A DNA stretch of 64,000 nt, from positions 1 to 64,000 of the forward strand of contig JAFUXF010000042.1 of assembly GCA_017477185.1 (NCBI GenBank). The letters are read 5' to 3'. Within the stretch, counting starts at the first letter, position 1; every line of letters starts with the position of its first letter. This DNA comes from Alphaproteobacteria bacterium. Lineage in GTDB: Bacteria; Pseudomonadota; Alphaproteobacteria; RF32; CAG-239. The notes under the pieces are model-generated. The model did not search any database and was not told the DNA's origin. It saw only the letters and a list, made by a program, of their open reading frames with translations. Made by a program: the position numbers and the translations under genes. Of the stretch, positions 50,950 to 58,742 are shown in pieces.

Positions 50950-52521
50950 TTATCCTTTTCTTTTTAAGAGCTTGAGCATATCGGTTATATTAAGCGTCTT
51001 TGTCAGTTTAGCGATAATTAGAAAACTTGCAATACCTAATATACACAATGTGCCATAAATCATTGTTTTATACAAAAGATTGTATGTCAACCAATTGAGA
51101 TTGGATAACGTGAAAATATATAATAGCAGATATAATATTGCTCCCATAAAAATTGAACAGCCGATAATTTTGATTATTTTTATTTTAAGCATTTTTGACA
51201 TTTGCCAATGTTGACGTTTTTTTAAGCCGTGCAAATATTGGTATAATGAAACATAAGCTGCGATTGAGGTGGCAATTGCAATACCGATATGACCTAAAAA
51301 GTGCATTAGAATCAAAGAGCAAATCAAATTCGTCAATAAGACAACAATACTGTATTTAACCGGTGTTTTCGTGTCTCCTCGAGCAAAAAAATTCGGAGTG
51401 AGGGCTTTAACAAGAACATAAGCCGGTAACCCTACAGAATAAGCGGCTACCGCCCAAGCGGTTTTGATAGAATCGATTGAAGTAAAACGTCCTCGCTCAA
51501 ACAGTAAATTAATAGTCGGATGTGCTAAAACAATCAAAGCAGTTGCTGCAGGAATAGAGAGCAAAGCTCCGTATTCAACAGCCTTATCTTGTGTGCGTTC
51601 AGCTTCAGTTTTGTTATTGCTTTTAAGTGCTTTTGAGAGAATCGGCAATAAAGCAACACTGATGGCAGCTCCAACCACACCTAACGGGAGTTGTTGCAAA
51701 CGGTTGGCATAATAAAGCCATGAAATAGCGCCTGTTCCAACGAGAGAAACAAGAATCGTATCTACGACCATGTTGATTTGATAAACACCGGCTCCTAATA
51801 CACCGGGGGCAATTCGGCGAAAGAGTGTTTTGATGTCTTCCAGCTTCATTAAGGAAAAAATGTGAGGTTGTGGTATGATATTTATGCCTTGACGGCGAAT
51901 AAAGAATCGTAACCAAAAAATTTCTAAAATTCCGGCAAGAGTGATGCCGCAAGCTAAACCATGAGCTCTGGTGGATCCGATATTACCTAACAGAAAAGCA
52001 GATGCTATAACGGTAAGGTTCAGAATAATCGGCGTACAAGCCGGTGCGGCAAATTTGTTGAGGGAATTCAGAATGCCGGACTGAAACGAGACTATTGAAA
52101 TAAATAATAAAAAAGGAAAGGTTATTCGGCATAAATTTGTTGCTAATTCTAATTTTCCTGTATCACCGGCGAAGCCAGGGGCGAGAACAGCAACCACCCA
52201 TGGCATTAAAAATTCCATTAAAATCACAAATATCAAAAGTAAAAAGGCCAAAACGCTGATTGCACGAGCTGCAAACAAAACAGCTTTGTCTTTACCCTCA
52301 GAGACTAATTTCCCCGATAACATCGGAACAAACGCGGCGGTAAAAGCACCTTCGGCAAATAAACTGCGGAACAAGTTAGGGAGTTTGAATGAAACAAAAA
52401 AAGCGTCTGAAATTATTCCGGCTCCCAAAAAATTGGCGATGACCATATCGCGCGCGAATCCCGTAAAGCGACTGATGAGGGTGAATCCGCCAAAAGTAGT
52501 AATAGACTTGAGTAGTGACAT
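50950..52521 (-). CDS. murJ: Lipid II flippase MurJ
   Basis: 523 residues, about 14 membrane segments. MurJ/MviN blocks: FTLISRFTGFARDMVIANFLG near the N-terminus, SDAFFVSFKLPNLFRSLFAEGAF, FVPMLSG, VLAPGF, and LLFERGRFT further on. It moves lipid II to the outer face of the inner membrane. It begins a four-gene minus-strand operon. The intergenic region upstream (52522-52728) is AT-rich; no clear promoter was picked. Confidence 0.95.
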   Translation of the reverse strand: MSLLKSITTFGGFTLISRFTGFARDMVIANFLGAGIISDAFFVSFKLPNLFRSLFAEGAFTAAFVPMLSGKLVSEGKDKAVLFAARAISVLAFLLLIFVILMEFLMPWVVAVLAPGFAGDTGKLELATNLCRITFPFLLFISIVSFQSGILNSLNKFAAPACTPIILNLTVIASAFLLGNIGSTRAHGLACGITLAGILEIFWLRFFIRRQGINIIPQPHIFSLMKLEDIKTLFRRIAPGVLGAGVYQINMVVDTILVSLVGTGAISWLYYANRLQQLPLGVVGAAISVALLPILSKALKSNNKTEAERTQDKAVEYGALLSIPAATALIVLAHPTINLLFERGRFTSIDSIKTAWAVAAYSVGLPAYVLVKALTPNFFARGDTKTPVKYSIVVLLTNLICSLILMHFLGHIGIAIATSIAAYVSLYQYLHGLKKRQHWQMSKMLKIKIIKIIGCSIFMGAILYLLLYIFTLSNLNWLTYNLLYKTMIYGTLCILGIASFLIIAKLTKTLNITDMLKLLKRKG

Positions 52522-52728
52522 TTTGTAGCTCTGTTTTTCCTCTTGTTAAGGATATGTTATTGATTTTTGGTATACTATAGCTTATAAAGAGAAAAAATAT
52601 AGTAGAAAAGTGTGTTTTTGCTCTTATTTTATTGAAAATAATTGTTGACAGATTAAAATAAAATTGCGATAATAGACAAAAGAGCGGAAATTTCCGCAGG
52701 TATAATAAAAGAATTTAGGAGAAGAAAA

Positions 52729-53106
52729 ATGAGTAAAAATATGGGAGAAGAAGAGCTTCGACAGAAGGCGGTACAATTAGCAAAAATCAAAGCTAATGGG
52801 TTTGAGGCAAAAGATGTTTTGACTTTGGATAGTAAAAATACTGTGGCTGATAGTACAGAAGGCGTTCGTGACCTTATCAACAGTTTAAATCCGTCAAGAA
52901 AAATTACGGCACATGAAGTTGAAAACGGAGTAGCTGAGCAGATGGTAGCAGGTTCTGCAAATGACTTGTTTCTTTTTAATGGTCGTACACGTCATGTAGA
53001 TCCTAACAGCAAGTTTTATGATCAATTGTTAGCGGAAGAAAAAGCAAAAGTGACAGGTGCTGTTTCAAAAGTAGTTCAATCGGCAATGTCAAAAGAGGGC
53101 AGATAA
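52729..53106 (+). CDS. Orphan small acidic-basic helical protein
   Basis: 125 residues, not recognised. No signal peptide or membrane segment. It is mostly helical, with Lys/Glu-rich segments, and ends KVVQSAMSKEGR. A strong TAGGAG site sits 8 bases before the ATG, so it is clearly expressed. A phage-tail or chaperone-like role cannot be inferred. It has its own terminator and stands alone between murJ and the PfkB-family kinase. Confidence 0.68.
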   Translation: MSKNMGEEELRQKAVQLAKIKANGFEAKDVLTLDSKNTVADSTEGVRDLINSLNPSRKITAHEVENGVAEQMVAGSANDLFLFNGRTRHVDPNSKFYDQLLAEEKAKVTGAVSKVVQSAMSKEGR

Positions 53107-53147
53107 TTATTAGAAAAATCTTCTCCTTATTGGTAAAATGTTGTGAG

Positions 53148-53171
53148 ACTCGGCTTAATGCCGAGTTTTTT
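53148..53171 (+). terminator. Terminator after orphan gene
   Basis: ACTCGGC and GCCGAGT pair around TTAAT and run into T6. Confidence 0.88.
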
Positions 53172-53209
53172 ATTGAAAAATTAAGGTTTATTTGCTATTT
53201 ATACACGAA

Positions 53210-53329
53210 AGTCATTCCGGTTTTGGGCCGGTGGCTAATGCTTGTGGAATCCTTTAATATTAGATACTCTGATCAAGTCGGGGTATGACAATAAGAAGCG
53301 TGGAGTGCCGAATCAAGTCCGGTATGAAG
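53210..53329. repeat. Degenerate REP-like palindromic repeats
   Basis: GTCATTCCGG (53211-53220) and the inverted end CGGGGTATGAC (53279-53289) frame a ~80-bp unit containing GATCAAGTCGGGG. A second partial copy, CCGAATCAAGTCCGGTATGA (53308-53327), follows. The pattern recalls the dispersed GTCATCCCGGACTTGATCC-type repeats common in alphaproteobacterial genomes (from memory). Copies here are decayed. Confidence 0.5.
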
Positions 53330-53366
53330 AATAAGCAGATAATGAAGAATAAAAGGTAAGAGAACT

Positions 53367-54383
53367 ATGGTAAATGATGTTACAGAATATGATGTTGTCG
53401 GAATTGGTAATGCAATCGTTGACGTGTTAGCAAAGGTTGGTGAGGGCTTTTTATCTGAGCGTGGTTTGCATAAAGGAGATATGACTCTTGTGGAGGCTCA
53501 GAAAGCCGGTGAAATTTATACCGATATTATTCCGGAGCGAGAAGTTTCAGGTGGGTCAGCGGCTAATACTGTAGCTGCAATTGCCTCTTTGGGCGGAACG
53601 CCTGCATTTGTCGGTAAAGTTCACGATGATGAGTTAGGGCAAGAGTTTCAGCGTGATATCGGTGCAGCCGGTGTCGACTTTTATACGGCGCCGTTAATGC
53701 AAGGCCCTTCAACAGCGCGTAGTATCGTTTTGGTCACACCTGATGCGCAACGCTCAATGTTTACTTATCTTGGCGCATCGATACACTTAACAGCAGATGA
53801 TATTGATGAAAAGATTATCAGTGCTGCTAAAATTGTGTATTTGGAAGCCTATTTATTAGATGATGAAAAATCTGCAGAAGCTATGTTTAAGGCAGCGCAG
53901 TTGGCTAGAAAATATAACCGTCAAGTGGCTTTAACTTTGTCAGATACAAGCTGTATTGAACGTCATCGCCAGCAAATAAAAGATTTTATTCATTCTTATA
54001 CAGATATTTTATTTGCGAATGATGATGAAATCAAATCTTTATTTGAGGAAGATGATTTTTATAAAACGTTGGATTTAATTAAGCCTGAAGTAGAAATTGC
54101 CGCCTTAACTCGCGGAGAAAAGGGTTCTGTAGTCGTTAATAATCGTATCAAGATTTTTGTAGAAGCGGAAACGATTGAAAATGTGGTCGATTCAACAGGG
54201 GCCGGTGATGTTTATGCTGCCGGTTTCCTTTATGGTTTGACACATGGTCGTACGCTCGGAACGTGCGCTTTAATTGGTAATATTGCCGCTTCGGAAATCT
54301 TGTCTCACTATGGGGCGAGAGCGGAAGTGTCGCTGAGGGGGTATGTTCGTAATAAGCTCCGCAATTACGGCAAAACACTTTAA
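53367..54383 (+). CDS. PfkB-family sugar/nucleoside kinase (adenosine kinase-like)
   Basis: 338 residues. The PfkB signatures are complete: GIGNAIVDVLAKV and GGSAANTVAAIASLGG at the N-terminus and DSTGAGDVYAAGFLYGL (catalytic Asp) at the C-terminus. Alphaproteobacterial relatives with this N-terminus are usually called adenosine kinase. It would phosphorylate a nucleoside or sugar with ATP; substrate not fixed by sequence. The start is the ATG after AAAAGGTAAGAGAACT. Its 3' end abuts palindromic elements D and E. Confidence 0.88.
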   Translation: MVNDVTEYDVVGIGNAIVDVLAKVGEGFLSERGLHKGDMTLVEAQKAGEIYTDIIPEREVSGGSAANTVAAIASLGGTPAFVGKVHDDELGQEFQRDIGAAGVDFYTAPLMQGPSTARSIVLVTPDAQRSMFTYLGASIHLTADDIDEKIISAAKIVYLEAYLLDDEKSAEAMFKAAQLARKYNRQVALTLSDTSCIERHRQQIKDFIHSYTDILFANDDEIKSLFEEDDFYKTLDLIKPEVEIAALTRGEKGSVVVNNRIKIFVEAETIENVVDSTGAGDVYAAGFLYGLTHGRTLGTCALIGNIAASEILSHYGARAEVSLRGYVRNKLRNYGKTL

Positions 54384-54505
54384 AAATGTGCTCTTTGGGC
54401 GACTAGTGCAGATATTTCGCAAATTGCTAAGTCATGTACCAATACGTACACTCCTGTCGCAATTTGTTCAATATCTTACTATTCGCTGCAAATATCACAT
54501 TTTTT
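54382..54505. repeat. Palindromic element, copy D
   Basis: A ~124-bp imperfect palindrome starting in the kinase stop codon. The left arm (54382-54439) pairs with the right arm (54446-54505): AAAAATGTG against CACATTTTT at the ends, GCAAATTGC against GCAATTTG inside. The core is TCATGTAC-CAATAC-GTACACTCC followed by TGTCGC, as in copy C. Confidence 0.78.
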
Positions 54506-54640
54506 GTGCTGCTCTTTGGGCGACTAGTGCAGATATCTCAAAAATTATTCGGTCATGTACCAATATGTACACTCCGCTTCGCGACTTGTTCTTCAATTCC
54601 GACTAAATTTCGCTTTGCTTCGTTTGCACTTGCTCGTTCA
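54506..54640. repeat. Palindromic element, copy E (degenerate)
   Basis: Repeats copy D after 121 bp: 54511-54536 is identical to 54390-54415, and the core TCATGTAC-CAATAT-GTACACTCC (54553-54575) matches D with one change. The right arm is unrelated to D and pairs poorly with the left arm, so this copy has lost its symmetry. The end at 54640 is approximate. The rest of the 442-bp gap holds only the terminator at 54665. Confidence 0.7.
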
Positions 54641-54664
54641 ATAAGTCTCATTGCGTCTCTTTAT

Positions 54665-54689
54665 AAAAAGTGCGTTTAAGCACTTTTTG
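54665..54689 (+). terminator. Terminator downstream of the PfkB-family kinase
   Basis: AAAAAGTGC and GCACTTTTT pair around GTTTAA. It is about 280 bases after the kinase stop, beyond the palindromic elements. Confidence 0.7.
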
Positions 54690-54770
54690 TTGCAGCCGTA
54701 CTATTTTCCGAATTTATCGTGTTTTTAGGGGAAGTAAAATTGGGCTTAAAAGAATGATTATGTATAAACA

Positions 54771-54806
54771 AAAACAGGAAGTAATGCTAATTACTTCCTG
54801 TTTTTG
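54771..54806 (-). terminator. Terminator of the acidic orphan gene
   Basis: AAACAGGAAGTAAT and ATTACTTCCTGTTT pair around GCTA, with A/T runs on both sides. Confidence 0.85.
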
Positions 54807-54825
54807 CTGTCTAATATAACTTTTC

Positions 54826-55128
54826 TTATAAATCGATATCTGCTTCATAAGCGCGAACGATGGTATTGTCACCATCTTTATCCGTTTCTCGGCTGAGTTC
54901 GCAAATCAATAATTTATCGGCATCTTGCAAGCTGTCCAAAACATTTTCTTCAATATCGCCGAGTTCTAAAATATCTTCCTCATTGCGATACAATAAAGCC
55001 GATTTATTTTCTATGTCAAATTCAATATGTGGAACACTTACCGGTTCAGTATCCCGTTCATACAATAATAACATGACTTCATCTTCATCATTGATCAGAA
55101 AATCAAATGTATCAAAGGTTTCATCCAT
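54826..55128 (-). CDS. Orphan acidic protein
   Basis: 100 residues, about one-third Asp/Glu, not recognised. No signal or membrane segment. Alternating beta-like blocks (EVMLLLYERDTEP, IEFDIENKSALLYRN, KLLICELSRET) suggest a small beta-rich fold. AAGGA precedes the ATG. It lies downstream of the Mur ligase on the same strand, 93 bases after its stop, and ends in a terminator, so it may be the last gene of that unit. Confidence 0.65.
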   Translation of the reverse strand: MDETFDTFDFLINDEDEVMLLLYERDTEPVSVPHIEFDIENKSALLYRNEEDILELGDIEENVLDSLQDADKLLICELSRETDKDGDNTIVRAYEADIDL

Positions 55129-55221
55129 CGATTTATTCCTTGCATAATTCTAATTTGATATCAGCATAACCGAGTTTGTTTAATTATCCGTTAATGCCTT
55201 TTTATTACAAAATATAACAAA

Positions 55222-56586
55222 CTACAATTTTTGTAAAATTTCACGGCAAAAATCAGGTAAAGTATTATCTCTGGCTCCCATGATGACAATGCGATCTCCA
55301 GGTTGGGCATGTTGGCAAATGAAATTCTTAATTTCTTCACGGGAGGAAAAGAAGTATGCTTGTTTGTTTTGATTTTTTGCCATATTGATAAAGTCTTCAG
55401 AAGAAATATCTCGCGTAACCGTGCCACCGGCAAAATAAATTTCCGGCATAAGCAGAATATCGTCTTTATCCATTGTACGGCAAAAAGAATCGATAATTTC
55501 TTTTCCCATAAAACGCATCGGAGAAAAACCATGCGGTTGAAACATAATGAGCAATCTTCCGGGATAACTTTTTAGAGCTTGCATTGATGCTAATACTTTG
55601 TCCGGATTATGGGCAAAATCATCGATAACAGTAACACCGTTTTGTTTGCCGATAACTTCTAAGCGACGATGAGTGCCCAAAAATGTTTCAAGGGTAGTGG
55701 CGGCTTGGTCGGCGTCAATTCCCAATAGTGAGCAGGCGGCGATAGCGGCAAGCGCGTTAGAAACATTAAATGAACCGATTAAACGGAGGTGATATGTTTT
55801 GCCGTTGAGTTTGTAGCTAATTCCGTCAGGAAGATTGGTTAAATCATAGGCATAAAAATCTGCTTGTGGATTAAGCAGAGAAAAAGTTATTTTTTTGCAT
55901 TTGACAGTTATGGAGCGACAAGCATCGCAATCTTCATTGATAACAACACCTTGCGATGTTCTGTCAGCAAAATTTTGAAACAGTGTTTGTAGTTCTGCTA
56001 ATGATTTATGATCCAAACCGATATTATTGATAACGGAGATATACGGATGATAACTTTCAATCGAGCCATTGCTTTCATCTGCTTCAATAACACAAATATC
56101 GCCGCGGTTATAAATATAATTCGGAATACCTTTTTGTTTATCATAGTTTAGGAGTAAACCGCCATTAATGACACAGGGTTTTTGCTTTAAAACATCTAAA
56201 ATATAGCCAATCATGGCGGTTGTCGTCGTTTTACCGCTGGTGCCTCCGACGGCAATTCCTTTTGCATAGGAATGGAACAGTTCAGCTAATAAGTCAAAAC
56301 GTTTTTTGATGGGGATATTCTGTTCTATAGCGGCCTTAACGTCAGGGATCGAATCTTCAACGGCCGTTGATGTGTATAAACACTCAATGTCTTTGGTAAC
56401 AGCTGATCCGTTTTGCGGATAAATTTTTATACCAAGGCTTTCAAGAGCTTGTTTTTGGGATGTATCATGACCTTGATCAAAGCTGCGATCACTACCACGG
56501 ACTTCATATCCTGATAATTTGAGAATCTGTGCCAAGGCACTCATGCCACTGCCTGAAATTCCGCAAAAACTAACGGTTTTAGTCAT
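55222..56586 (-). CDS. MurC-like Mur ligase family protein
   Basis: 454 residues with the three Mur ligase domains. N-terminal Rossmann domain: GISGSGMSALAQIL; ATP-binding P-loop: GGTSGKTTTT (114-123), where MurC and Mpl usually have GTHGKTTT, so Ser replaces the expected His. The middle domain carries IEADESNGS, and the C-terminal domain DDFAHNP and MFQPHGFSPMRFM. The family joins an amino acid or peptide to a UDP-MurNAc-type acceptor. It is isolated from any dcw cluster, so it may be a second, specialised ligase or a peptide-recycling enzyme. AAAGGA precedes the ATG. Confidence 0.82.
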   Translation of the reverse strand: MTKTVSFCGISGSGMSALAQILKLSGYEVRGSDRSFDQGHDTSQKQALESLGIKIYPQNGSAVTKDIECLYTSTAVEDSIPDVKAAIEQNIPIKKRFDLLAELFHSYAKGIAVGGTSGKTTTTAMIGYILDVLKQKPCVINGGLLLNYDKQKGIPNYIYNRGDICVIEADESNGSIESYHPYISVINNIGLDHKSLAELQTLFQNFADRTSQGVVINEDCDACRSITVKCKKITFSLLNPQADFYAYDLTNLPDGISYKLNGKTYHLRLIGSFNVSNALAAIAACSLLGIDADQAATTLETFLGTHRRLEVIGKQNGVTVIDDFAHNPDKVLASMQALKSYPGRLLIMFQPHGFSPMRFMGKEIIDSFCRTMDKDDILLMPEIYFAGGTVTRDISSEDFINMAKNQNKQAYFFSSREEIKNFICQHAQPGDRIVIMGARDNTLPDFCREILQKL

Positions 56587-56601
56587 TATTTTATCCTTTC
56601 T

Positions 56602-57483
56602 TTATAGTGCGTCTAAAGTCATATCTTGTTGTTTTTTGAAAATTTTGAGGTTCTTATATTCTAAAATCAAGTAGCTGTTTCCCTGCCCATCAACATTAAC
56701 GCTTAGCGCGGCACCTACTTCTGAATTGTAAAATGTGGCATATAAGTCTGCATCCCCATTTTCTAATTGTTCTAAGAAATTAGGATTACCGATTTCTTCA
56801 TTGACGGTTTCAGTTTCTTGTTTAGTTTTTCCTTCGCCCAAATCAATAGTTTTGGTAATTTGTTTGGTTGCCGGAATATAAGTTTCTTCAGCATGACCAT
56901 ATTTACTTTTCAGTAAATTATAAAAGCGGTGGTATTCTTTTAAAATCAGAGAGGCATCCGGTTTGTCTTTAATAAAATTACCATAAGAAATAATCCGCCA
57001 TAAACTATTTTCCTCACCAAATGTAACGACAACATAGCGAATCTCTTTAAGCGGTTTAGTTAATTGTGTGGCGATAAAGCTATTGGGATAATCTTTTTCT
57101 TCCGTTCTGGTTAAGACGACACCGCTGCTGAGTGTTTCTTCATAAGTTGCTCCCCAAAGCAAACCGAAAGGGGCTTGTGGAAGTTGTGTTATGCGTTCCA
57201 TATTTTGTTTGGTTTTAGCATTATTTTTAGGTTCTTGCTGTTTTTGCTGTTCGAGTAATTTTTTGAGTTTGCGATCTTGTTCTAAATTGAATTGTTTGCG
57301 TTTTTGGTTCAGAATATTGCGAGCATTGCGTGAAGCCGCAAGAGAATCGTTTTGTTGTTTGTCAAGTTTACTGTATTCATCTGATATGAGTAAAGTATCA
57401 AAAAATTCATCTTGTTGAGCATATACAATTGCTGCACTACCTAATATTGTTGCCGCTAACAACCCTGATACTAAAAAACGCAT
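56602..57483 (-). CDS. Exported protein of unknown function
   Basis: 293 residues. A signal peptide (about 1-22, AAIVYA) is followed by a Lys/Gln/Asn-rich coiled region (about 35-92: NARNILNQKRKQFNLEQDR, LLEQQKQQEPKNN) and a mixed C-terminal domain with FGLLWGATYEETL, VVVTFGEENSLWRI and ILEYKNLKIF. Not recognised. GAGG precedes the ATG. It is divergent from the TetR gene and shares the region with its probable operator; the Mur ligase gene follows 15 bases after its stop, so the two are likely co-transcribed. Confidence 0.72.
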   Translation of the reverse strand: MRFLVSGLLAATILGSAAIVYAQQDEFFDTLLISDEYSKLDKQQNDSLAASRNARNILNQKRKQFNLEQDRKLKKLLEQQKQQEPKNNAKTKQNMERITQLPQAPFGLLWGATYEETLSSGVVLTRTEEKDYPNSFIATQLTKPLKEIRYVVVTFGEENSLWRIISYGNFIKDKPDASLILKEYHRFYNLLKSKYGHAEETYIPATKQITKTIDLGEGKTKQETETVNEEIGNPNFLEQLENGDADLYATFYNSEVGAALSVNVDGQGNSYLILEYKNLKIFKKQQDMTLDAL

Positions 57484-57508
57484 TTTATCCTCACTTCAAA
57501 GAAAAAAA

Positions 57509-57537
57509 TTGAACACTGTTCAAATTTGTTTTATCAT
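57509..57537 (+). promoter_or_regulatory. Probable TetR operator overlapping its promoter
   Basis: TTGAACACTGTTCAA (57509-57523) is a near-perfect 15-bp palindrome. Its first half also serves as a -35 box: TTGAAC (57509-57514), 17 bp, TATCAT (57532-57537). The site lies between the divergent exported-protein gene and the TetR gene, the classic position for autoregulation. Confidence 0.55.
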
Positions 57538-57582
57538 ATCTCATAGTTTATATGGTTAAGTTAAAGATTAAGTTAATATAAC

Positions 57583-58185
57583 ATGAATGGTTCAAAAGAC
57601 AATATCAGAAAATTACTTCTTAAAACCGGACGGACGTTGGTTAAGGAGAAGGGTGCTGAATTTTTGACGGCGCGTAAACTTTCAGATGCATCAGGTTATT
57701 CAATCGGGACAATCTATAATCAGTTTGGGACGATGGATAATTTTATTATGGAACAAAATCGTAAAACGATGGATGAATTGTTGCAATATATGCGTGGAAT
57801 CTTTGCAGAAGATGATGCATATTTAATGCTTAATCGTTATTTGGATACCTTTGTGGCATTTGTGTTAGCCAATCAGAATCTATGGTTTTTATTGTATAAT
57901 TTTCACCTTAATGCGGTGTATAAAAAATTACCAAAAGATTATTTGCGTAAAATGGTTGAAGTGACTTCTATCTGGCAAACATATTTTGATAAAGTTTATC
58001 CTAACCTTCAACCTAAAGAGCGTCAGTTATCATTACATGTATTGTGGTTGGCTTTATTTTCTGTCAGTTCTTTTTTAACAACACAGGCTTTGGATAATTT
58101 CAGTCGCGTGAATAAGAAAAATTTATGTAAGCTACTTTTAAATACATATCTGGCTGGTTTAACCGTTTTGAATGAGAAACAGTAA
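57583..58185 (+). CDS. TetR-family regulator
   Basis: 200 residues. The N-terminal helix-turn-helix (about 8-55: LLLKTGRTLVKEKGAEFLTARKLSDASGYSIGTIYNQFG) is a clear TetR DNA-binding domain. The C-terminal ~145 residues are helical and would bind an unknown ligand. A palindromic site lies 60-75 bp upstream. The stop overlaps the start of the membrane metalloprotease-like gene by one base, so the two form an operon. No Shine-Dalgarno sequence is apparent. Confidence 0.88.
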   Translation: MNGSKDNIRKLLLKTGRTLVKEKGAEFLTARKLSDASGYSIGTIYNQFGTMDNFIMEQNRKTMDELLQYMRGIFAEDDAYLMLNRYLDTFVAFVLANQNLWFLLYNFHLNAVYKKLPKDYLRKMVEVTSIWQTYFDKVYPNLQPKERQLSLHVLWLALFSVSSFLTTQALDNFSRVNKKNLCKLLLNTYLAGLTVLNEKQ

Positions 58186-58742
58186 TGGAAATTATACAAC
58201 AGCTTTATTTTAAGATTTCGGCTTTTTTGAGTTCGGAAGATTTTTTGCAAGCGGTGTTTAATAATCGGTTTTATCTGATTTTGTTGGTTGTGTTTTTGAT
58301 GCGTTTGAAATATGCAACTTATCGCAGTATGTGGGTCAGTGCTTTAGTCAATGTTCCGGGGACATTATTGCATGAGTTAATGCATTATTTAGTTGGAGCG
58401 TTTTTAAATGCCAGACCTTGTAATTTTACGATTTTGCCGCGTCGTAATTTGGAAGGTGATTATGTGATGGGAAGCGTGGGTTTTCAGAATATTACGTTTT
58501 ATAATGCGGTACCGGCGGCGTTAGCTCCATTGTTGCTTTTACCTATCGGTTTTTATTTGAATCGCTATTTTTTGCCCAATATGGTGCCGACGTTGCTTAA
58601 TTATGTTTTATATGTTTTGTTGCAGACTATTATTGTTGAAAATGCTATCCCTTCGCGGACAGATTTTAATGTTGCCGGTAAGTATTTTTCTGGTGTCATG
58701 ATTTATTTGATTTTGTTTGTCTGCTTATTGTTGATGCTCTAG
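58185..58742 (+). CDS. Membrane protein with HExxH motif
   Basis: 185 residues with about 4-5 membrane segments. HELMH (63-67) within GTLLHELMHYLVGA is an HExxH zinc motif at the edge of a membrane segment, reminiscent of site-2-type or other membrane metallopeptidases. A second ligand motif is not obvious, so catalysis is uncertain. It is coupled to the TetR gene and converges with pntB, overlapping its 3' end by 18 bases. Not assigned to a known family. Confidence 0.7.
   Translation: MEIIQQLYFKISAFLSSEDFLQAVFNNRFYLILLVVFLMRLKYATYRSMWVSALVNVPGTLLHELMHYLVGAFLNARPCNFTILPRRNLEGDYVMGSVGFQNITFYNAVPAALAPLLLLPIGFYLNRYFLPNMVPTLLNYVLYVLLQTIIVENAIPSRTDFNVAGKYFSGVMIYLILFVCLLLML

Noticed and set aside
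48462-52521. Transposon or prophage signs around the murJ operon
   Set aside because: Genes are tightly coupled core genes with no transposase, integrase or terminal repeats.
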